Positions 25,520-31,704 of a stretch of 34,121 nt of DNA are shown one piece after another; within the stretch, counting starts at the first letter, position 1; every line of letters begins with the position of its first letter. The notes below the pieces were generated by a model. That model saw only the letters and a program-made list of their open reading frames with translations, did no database searches and had not been told where the DNA came from. The DNA comes from Enhydrobacter sp. Lineage in GTDB: Bacteria; Pseudomonadota; Alphaproteobacteria; Reyranellales; Reyranellaceae. The position numbers were made by a program, and so were the translations under genes. The stretch covers positions 1 through 34,121 of the forward strand of contig JAHCJV010000064.1 in the NCBI GenBank assembly GCA_026126105.1, written 5' to 3'.

Positions 25520-27805
25520 CTACATCAGGTCGCCGTGCTGGAAGGCATCGACGCTGTTGAGGCCGATCAGGCGGGCGGCCTGCTCGTGGGTCGTGAGGTT
25601 GGCGTCGGTGTTCCAGAACAGCCAGCCGTCAGTCGCGCCGGCGACGAACACCACGCTGTGCAGCCCGCCTGCCATCGCCGCCGTGGCCGCGCTCGCGGCA
25701 CCGGCGAAGTTGCCGGCCACCGTCGTCGTCTCGACGTAGGCGGCCAGCGGCAGCCCGCCGCCGCCGATCGTGTAGAGGTCGATCTTGTCGGAGCCGGTCT
25801 GGAAGTCGGCGACGGTGTCGAACGCTGCGGGCGAGACGGTCGACGGGCTGTCGCCGGCCTTGAAGACGAACGTGTCCGCACCCGCCCCGCCGGTCAGGGT
25901 GTCGGCACCGGCACGGCCGGTCAGGCTATCGTCACCGGCGCGGCCGCTGAGGACGTTGCCATTGGCATCACCGGTCAGCGTGTCGCCAAAGGCCGAGCCG
26001 ATCAGGTTCTCGAGCTTGAGCAGGGTGTCGTTGCCGGCGCCAACCGTATTCTGCACATCGTTGGTGCGGAGGCTCACCGTTACGCCTGCGATTGCATCCA
26101 CGTAGCTTGCCGTGTCGTTGCCGAAGTTGCCGTTGAGCGTATCGTTGCCGGCGCCACCATTGAGCATATCGTCGCCGACGTCGCCCTTCAGGACATTGTC
26201 GCCTTCGTCGCCCGTCAAGACGTCGTTGAAGAGAGAGCCAATCAGGTTCTCGATACTTGCCAAGGTGTCGATGCCCGCGCCGGCGGTATCCTGTGCCGAC
26301 GCCGTCGCCAGAGTCACCGCGACGCCGCTGCCGGCACTGGAGTAGCGCGCCGTGTCCGTTCCGCTGCCGCCGCTGAGCGTGTCGTTGCCGGCACCGCCCT
26401 CCAGGGAATCTGCGTCCGCGCCTCCGCTCAGCGTGTCGTTGCCGGCGCCTCCGTACAGCGTATCGTCGCCGGCGTCGCCCTTCAGGACGTTGCCGCCGCC
26501 GTTGCCCCTCAGCACATCGTCGAAGGCAGAGCCGGTCAGATTCTCCATCTGCGAGAGCGTGTCGGTGCCCGCGCCGACGGTATTCTGTGCCGACGCCGTC
26601 GCCAGGCTCACCGTGACGCCGTTGCCGGCACCGGCATAGCTCGCCGTATCGATTCCCCCGCCGCCGTACAGGTAGTCATTGTCGGCGCCTCCGTTCAACG
26701 TGTCGTTGCCGGCTTCGCCATGGAGGACCTGCGTCCCGGCAGCACCGGTGATCGTGTCATCGTGGTCGCCGCCGAAGGCTTTGTCGGATCCATCACCGGT
26801 ATCGATGACGTCGTTGCCGGAGCCGCCTTCGATTTCATCGGCGCCCGCGCCGCCGGTGATCACGTCGTTGCCTTCCTCGCCCCAGAGAACGTCGTCACCG
26901 CTCGACCCGGTCAGCGTATCGTTGCCGCTTTCACCATTGAGAAAGTCGTCGCTCGCCCCGCTGCTCAGCGTATCGTCGCCGTTTCCGCCCCGCAGGATGT
27001 TCCAGCCGTCGCCGCCGGTGAACTGGTCGGCCCCGGAACCACCGTAGAACCAGAATTCCTCGACACCGATCACGGTAGTGCCGTCACTCGCCGTCGCCTG
27101 AACCTCCGGCCCGGCCGACAGATCGAGCGTGAAGCCCATCGCGCGATCGCTGCGGTCTATGGACGCAGAGTCGGTGCCTGTGCCACCGTCGAGCGCATCT
27201 ATACCTGCTTCGGAACGCAGGGTGTCGTCGCCGGCGCCGGCGCTCAGCGTGTTATTGCCAGTGCCACCATAGAGCCAGTCGTGGCCCGCCCCGCCGTTCA
27301 ACGTATCGTTGCCGTCTCCGCCAAGCAGTTGGTCCCCGCCGGCGGTGGCAGTGATCCGGTCGTCCCCGGATCCACCGTAGAACCAGAATTCCTCGATCCC
27401 GCGCACGGTCGTGCCGTCGCTCGCCGTCGCCTGCACGGTCGGCCCCGCCGACAGGTCGATCGTGAAGCCCGTCGCGAGATTGCTGCGGTCGATCTCGGCG
27501 AAGTCGAAGCCCGTGCCGCCATCGAGCGCATCGACGCCGGCACCGGAATACAGGAAGTCGCGATCTGCGCCGCCATTCAACCAATCGTTGCCGACTCCAC
27601 CAAAGAGCTCGTCGTTGCCGGCCCCGCCATTCAGAGTATCGTTCCCGCCAACGCCAAACAGATAGTCGTGGCCGCCTCCGCCATCGAGCGTGTCGTTGCC
27701 CGAGTCGGATCCGGGCCCTCCAGCTTCGGAGTAACCGTAAATCAGATCATCGTCGTTTCCGCCGGTGAGGATATCGGCGCCGCTGGTACCAAAGATATCT
27801 GCCAT
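25520..27805 (-). CDS. RTX calcium-binding repeat protein 1 (secreted, T1SS-type)
   Basis: A 761-residue acidic protein made almost wholly of RTX nonapeptide repeats (GGxGxDxLx, e.g. GGAGNDTLNGG), which bind calcium and fold into beta-rolls after export. There is no N-terminal signal. The last about 118 residues (DTFVFKAGD to AFQHGDLM) form the conserved C-terminal domain shared by all three RTX proteins here, the expected type I secretion signal. Two copies of a 62-residue module (90-151 and 201-262: DFAEIDRSNLATGFTIDLSAG) and three copies of an interspersed SGVTVSLA..ENLTGSAF unit (near 386-435, 484-534, 564-613) break up the repeats. GGGGAGA precedes the ATG. Likely a surface or matrix protein; no enzymatic domain is visible. 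Confidence 0.93.
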   Translation of the reverse strand: MADIFGTSGADILTGGNDDDLIYGYSEAGGPGSDSGNDTLDGGGGHDYLFGVGGNDTLNGGAGNDELFGGVGNDWLNGGADRDFLYSGAGVDALDGGTGFDFAEIDRSNLATGFTIDLSAGPTVQATASDGTTVRGIEEFWFYGGSGDDRITATAGGDQLLGGDGNDTLNGGAGHDWLYGGTGNNTLSAGAGDDTLRSEAGIDALDGGTGTDSASIDRSDRAMGFTLDLSAGPEVQATASDGTTVIGVEEFWFYGGSGADQFTGGDGWNILRGGNGDDTLSSGASDDFLNGESGNDTLTGSSGDDVLWGEEGNDVITGGAGADEIEGGSGNDVIDTGDGSDKAFGGDHDDTITGAAGTQVLHGEAGNDTLNGGADNDYLYGGGGIDTASYAGAGNGVTVSLATASAQNTVGAGTDTLSQMENLTGSAFDDVLRGNGGGNVLKGDAGDDTLYGGAGNDTLSGGADADSLEGGAGNDTLSGGSGTDTARYSSAGSGVAVTLATASAQDTAGAGIDTLASIENLIGSLFNDVLTGDEGDNVLKGDVGDDMLNGGAGNDTLNGNFGNDTASYVDAIAGVTVSLRTNDVQNTVGAGNDTLLKLENLIGSAFGDTLTGDANGNVLSGRAGDDSLTGRAGADTLTGGAGADTFVFKAGDSPSTVSPAAFDTVADFQTGSDKIDLYTIGGGGLPLAAYVETTTVAGNFAGAASAATAAMAGGLHSVVFVAGATDGWLFWNTDANLTTHEQAARLIGLNSVDAFQHGDLM

Positions 27806-27885
27806 GTCTGTCTCCCCTGACTTACGCGAACACGGTTATCGCCTGTCCGCTTGCGAACCCCGGACGGCGTTGTGCAGTCTTGACC

Positions 27886-27910
27886 AATACTCTGGATTGT
27901 ACGGAGTATC
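27886..27910 (-). promoter_or_regulatory. Conserved promoter-proximal element of RTX gene 1
   Basis: About 80 bases before the ATG, the - strand reads GTACAATCCAGAGTATTG, identical over 18 bases to the element upstream of RTX gene 2. It is bordered by a dyad ATACTC (27888-27893)/GAGTAT (27905-27910). TACAAT resembles a -10 box, but no convincing -35 lies at the right distance. It may be a promoter plus regulator site. The whole 242-base gap 27806-28047 is otherwise without a gene and is partly homologous to 30793-31023. Confidence 0.55.
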
Positions 27911-28047
27911 GCACTGCAATCCATGTATGGACGCATAGCCGACCTGCGCGCACAATAAACCGCGCTTTCCCGACGACCTTCAGCGTCCCACCTGCTCGCT
28001 CCTCTCGTCAGGGTCGAGCGCATCTCTCCGCCGCCCACGGTGCTCCC

Positions 28048-28728
28048 TTACATCAAGTCGCCGTGCTGGAAGGCGCCGAGGCTGTTCTGGCCGACGAGGC
28101 GGGCGGCCTGCTCGTGGGTCGTGAGGTTGGCGTCGGTGTTCCAGAACAGCCAGCCGTCGGTCGGCCCCGCGACGAACACGACCGAATGGAGGCCGCTGGC
28201 CATCGCCGCCGTGGCGGCACTCGCGGCACCGGCGAAGGTGCCGGCCACCGTCGTCGTCTCGATGTAGGCAGCTAGCGGCAGCCCGCCGCCGCCGATCGTG
28301 TAGAGGTCGATCTTGTCGAGCCCGGTCTGGAAGTCGGCGATGGTGTCGAAGGCGGCGGACGAGACGGTTGACGGGCTGTCGCCGGCCTTGAAGACGAAGG
28401 TGTCGCCGCCCGCACCGCCGGTCATGCTGTCGCGGCCCAGCCCGCCCTCCAGCTTGTCGTTGCCATTGCCGCCCGACAGCGTGTCGTCGGCACCCAGCCC
28501 GCGCAGCGTGTTGTCGCCGTCGTTGCCGGTCAGGCGGTTGCCCCCCTCGTTGCCGGTCAGGTTGTAGTTCGAGGTTGTGCCCTCCTTGGCGCGCAGGTGT
28601 TCGATGCCGCTGGTCGCGGCCAGGGTGTAGTTGCTGGTCACGATGGCGATGTCGGTGCCCGTGGTGCCGCTGTCCTGGACGATGTCGAGGGTGTCGACAT
28701 TGTAGGTGTCGCCGTCCTCGCCGCCGTC
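28048..28728 (-). repeat. C-terminal RTX duplicate, copy A (RTX gene 2)
   Basis: This 681-base segment encodes the last 226 residues of RTX protein 2. It is the direct counterpart of 31024-31704 in RTX gene 3; long stretches of the DNA are identical or nearly so, including the part encoding the LRAKEGTTSNYNLTG region. The distal part (encoding DTFVFKAGD onward) is also present in RTX gene 1 at about 25520-25876. This points to recent duplication or gene conversion of the secretion-signal end. Confidence 0.85.
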
Positions 28729-30792
28729 GAGGAAGTCCGCGCCCGCGCCGCCGTCCAGCGTGTCGTCGCCGTGGTGCCCGTCGAGGACGTTGGCGTTGGC
28801 ATCGCCCGTCAACGTGTCGCCGAAGGCCGAGCCGATCAGGTTCTCGAAATTGGACAGGATATCGATGCCCCAGCCGACGGTTTCCTGCGCCCCGGCAAGG
28901 GCGAGGCTCACCGTCACCCCGGCGATCGCCCCGGCGTAGCTCGCCGTGTCGCTGCCGCCACGGCCGTTGAGCGTATCGTCGCCCGCCCCGCCCTTCAGGA
29001 CATTGTTGCCCTTGTTGCCGGTCAACACGTCGTCGAAAGCAGAGCCTGTCAGATTCTCGATGGCCGACAGGGTGTCGGTGCCCGCGCCGACGGTATCCTG
29101 TGCCGCCCCGGTCGCCAGACTCACCGTGACGCCGCTGCCGGCACCGGCATAGGTCACCAGGTCGATTCCACTGCCGCCATGCAGCCTGTCGTCACCGGTT
29201 CCGCCCTCGAGCGTGTCTGCATCCGCGCCGCCGTGCAGGTAATCGTTGCCAGCGCCTCCGCTCAGCGTGTCGTTGCCGGCTTCGCCATAAAGGTTCTGCA
29301 CCCCGGCACCGCCGGCGATCGTGTCGCCACCCGCGCCGCCATTTGCCGTCTCGCCTGTCTTCGAGGCACCGGTATCGATGACGTCGTTACCGGCGAAGCC
29401 TTCGAGCCAATCGTCGTTCGCGCCGCCGATGATCGTGTCGTTGCCGTCGTGGCCGAACAGGATATCTCCGTAGAGGCCGGAGTCGCTGCCGATCAGGGTA
29501 TCGTCGCCATCCCTGCCGTAGAGTCGGTCGTACCCGTCTCCCGCGATCAGCGTGTCGTTGCCATTCCCGCCATCGAGCGTGTCGAGGCCCGCCCCGCCGT
29601 TCAGCGTGTCGTTGCCGCCTCCGCCATACAGCGTGTCGTCGCCGGCGGCGGCGGCGAGCTGGTCGTCGCCGGAACCGCCGTAGAACCTGAACGCCTCGAC
29701 ACGGATCACGGTCGTGCCGTCGCTCGCCGTCGCCTGCACCGCCGGTCCCGCCCACAGGTCGAGCGTGAAGGCGGTCGCGAGAGCCCTGCGGTCGATCGAC
29801 GCGAAGTCGGTGCCCGCGCCACCGTCGAGCGAATCGGCCCCGGCGCCGCCGTCGAGGTAGTCGTCGCCGCCGCGCCCGCTCAGCGTGTCATCGCCGTCCC
29901 GCCCATAGAGCACGTCGTCGCCGGCGGCGGCAGCGATCCGGTCGGCCCCGGAACCGCCGAGTATCCGGAACTGCTCGATACCGATCACGGTCGAGCCGTC
30001 GTTCGCCGTCGCCTGCACCGCCGGCCCCGCCGACAGGTCGAGCGTGAAGCCCGTCGCCAGGTCGCTGCGGTCGATCTCCGCGAAGTCCGTGCCGGCGCCA
30101 CCGTCGAGCCACGCGGTCCCGGTGCCGACATACAGCCGGTCGTCGCCGGCGCCGGCGGCGATCTGGTCGGCCCCGGAGCTGCCGTAGATCCGGAATTGCT
30201 CGACCCCGATCACGGTCGAGCCGTCGCTTGCGGTCGCCTGCACCGCCGGGCCCGCGGACAGGTCCAGCGTGAAGCCCGTCGCCAGAGTCCTGCGGTCGAT
30301 CTCCGCGTAGTCCGTGCCATCGCCACCGTCGATCGAATCGACGCCGGTGCCGGCATACACGAAGTCGTCGCCTGCGCCCGCGCTCAGCGTGTCGTTGCCG
30401 GCGTCGCCGTGGATATATTGCTGTCCCGCGCCACCGCTGATCGTGTCATTGCCGTCACCGCCGATCAGGTGGTCGGTAGCGGGGCTGGACCCGCCACCGA
30501 TGATCGTGTCATCGCCGTCGCCGCCGTCCAGGTAGTCGTAGAAAGGGGACCCGCTGGACCCGATCAGCGTGTCGTTGCCGGCTTCGCCGAAGGCTCCCCC
30601 TCCGCCACCGCCGACGTCGAGCGTGTCGTTGCCGATCCCGCCAAAGAGGGAGTCGTCGCCACCGGCGCCGAATATCCGGTCGTCGCCGCCGAAGCCGTAG
30701 AGCAGGTCCTGGCCGGCATAGCCGAAGATGTCGTCATCGTCGTTTCCGCCCTTGAGGATATCGTCGTCGCTGGTCCCATCGAGACGTGCCAT
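28048..30792 (-). CDS. RTX calcium-binding repeat protein 2 (secreted, T1SS-type)
   Basis: A 914-residue RTX protein, paralogous to its neighbours. The N-terminus (MARLDGTSDDDILKGGNDDD) goes straight into RTX repeats with no signal peptide. Three copies of the 62-residue module lie at 150-211, 225-286 and 318-379. Two SGVTVSLA..ENLTGSAF units follow (near 543-591 and 615-663), then a non-RTX stretch (DTYNVDTLDIVQDSGTTGTD to LRAKEGTTSNYNLTGNEG, 695-750) shared with RTX protein 3. The last 226 residues are about 94% identical to protein 3 by hand count (14 differences). GAGGAG lies six bases before the ATG. Export probably uses a type I system encoded elsewhere. Confidence 0.93.
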   Translation of the reverse strand: MARLDGTSDDDILKGGNDDDDIFGYAGQDLLYGFGGDDRIFGAGGDDSLFGGIGNDTLDVGGGGGGAFGEAGNDTLIGSSGSPFYDYLDGGDGDDTIIGGGSSPATDHLIGGDGNDTISGGAGQQYIHGDAGNDTLSAGAGDDFVYAGTGVDSIDGGDGTDYAEIDRRTLATGFTLDLSAGPAVQATASDGSTVIGVEQFRIYGSSGADQIAAGAGDDRLYVGTGTAWLDGGAGTDFAEIDRSDLATGFTLDLSAGPAVQATANDGSTVIGIEQFRILGGSGADRIAAAAGDDVLYGRDGDDTLSGRGGDDYLDGGAGADSLDGGAGTDFASIDRRALATAFTLDLWAGPAVQATASDGTTVIRVEAFRFYGGSGDDQLAAAAGDDTLYGGGGNDTLNGGAGLDTLDGGNGNDTLIAGDGYDRLYGRDGDDTLIGSDSGLYGDILFGHDGNDTIIGGANDDWLEGFAGNDVIDTGASKTGETANGGAGGDTIAGGAGVQNLYGEAGNDTLSGGAGNDYLHGGADADTLEGGTGDDRLHGGSGIDLVTYAGAGSGVTVSLATGAAQDTVGAGTDTLSAIENLTGSAFDDVLTGNKGNNVLKGGAGDDTLNGRGGSDTASYAGAIAGVTVSLALAGAQETVGWGIDILSNFENLIGSAFGDTLTGDANANVLDGHHGDDTLDGGAGADFLDGGEDGDTYNVDTLDIVQDSGTTGTDIAIVTSNYTLAATSGIEHLRAKEGTTSNYNLTGNEGGNRLTGNDGDNTLRGLGADDTLSGGNGNDKLEGGLGRDSMTGGAGGDTFVFKAGDSPSTVSSAAFDTIADFQTGLDKIDLYTIGGGGLPLAAYIETTTVAGTFAGAASAATAAMASGLHSVVFVAGPTDGWLFWNTDANLTTHEQAARLVGQNSLGAFQHGDLM

Positions 30793-30856
30793 GTCGATCT
30801 CCTCTGCCCCGGTCGGAAACCGTCATCGCCAAGCCGACGGCGTGGACAGCCGGGAG

Positions 30857-30879
30857 CAATACTCTGGATTGTACGAGTA
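30857..30879 (-). promoter_or_regulatory. Conserved promoter-proximal element of RTX gene 2
   Basis: The - strand has the same 18-base string GTACAATCCAGAGTATTG as upstream of RTX gene 1, about 65 bases before the ATG. The bordering dyad is TACTC (30860-30864)/GAGTA (30875-30879), one base shorter in spacing than in the first copy. The surrounding gap (30793-31023, 231 bases) contains no gene; towards RTX gene 3 it shares a GGGTCGAGCG block and other patches with 27806-28047. Confidence 0.55.
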
Positions 30880-31023
30880 CTCGACTTCCAACCTATGGAG
30901 GAAAGCATGGCCGGCCCGCGCGCGCAATCGTTCGCGCCCGTGCGTACGACCGCGAGCGTCGCACATGCGCGCTCCGTCACCAGGGTCGAGCGGATCTCCG
31001 GGCTCCGCCGTCCGGCGTGCTCC

Positions 31024-31704
31024 CTACATCAGGTCGCCGTGCTGGAAGGCGCCGAGGTTGTTGAGGCCGACCATTCGGGCGGCCTGCTCGTGGTTTGTCA
31101 GGTTGGCGTCGGTGTTCCAGAACAGCCACCCGTCGGTCGCCCCGGCGACGAACACGACCGAATGCAGGCCGCCGGCCATCGCCGCCGTGGCCGCGCTGGC
31201 GGCGCCGGCGAAGTTGCCGGCGACCGTCGTCGTCTCGATGTAGGCCCCGAGCGGCAGGCCGCCTCCGCCGATCGTGTAGAGGTCGATCTTGTCGGACCCG
31301 GTCTGGAAGTCGGCGATGGTGTCGAACGCCGCCGGCGAGACCGTCGACGGGCTGTCGCCGGCCTTGAAGACGAAGGTGTCGCCGCCGGCGCCGCCGGTCA
31401 TGCTGTCGCGGCCCAGCCCGCCCTCGAGCTTGTCGTTGCCGATCCCGCCGGAGAGCGTGTCGTCCGCGCCCAGGCCGCGCAGCGTGTTGTCGCCGTCGTT
31501 GCCGGTCAGGCGGTTGACCCCCTCGTTGCCGGTCAGGTTGTAGTTCGAGGTCGTGCCCTCCTTGGCGCGCAGGTGTTCGATGCCGCTGGTCGCGGCCAGG
31601 GTGTAGTTGCTGGTCACGATGGCGATGTCGGTGCCCGTCGTGCCGCTGTCCTGGATCGTGTCGAGCGTGTCGACGTTGTAGGTGTCGCCGTCCTCGCCGC
31701 CGTC
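31024..31704 (-). repeat. C-terminal RTX duplicate, copy B (RTX gene 3)
   Basis: Counterpart of 28048-28728. The encoded 226 residues differ from copy A at about 14 positions by hand count, far fewer than the upstream parts of the two genes, which differ in domain content. Confidence 0.85.

Noticed and set aside
25535..27820. A 761-codon open frame on the + strand opposite RTX gene 1
   Set aside because: It is the mirror of the regular RTX repeats; its Val/Ala-rich text has no domain, while the - strand frame has perfect RTX repeats, a ribosome site and a paralogous C-terminus.
28048..30792. RTX proteins as cytolysins, proteases or lipases
   Set aside because: No acyltransferase gene, no zinc-protease HExxH motif, and no lipase GxSxG domain is visible in the three proteins.
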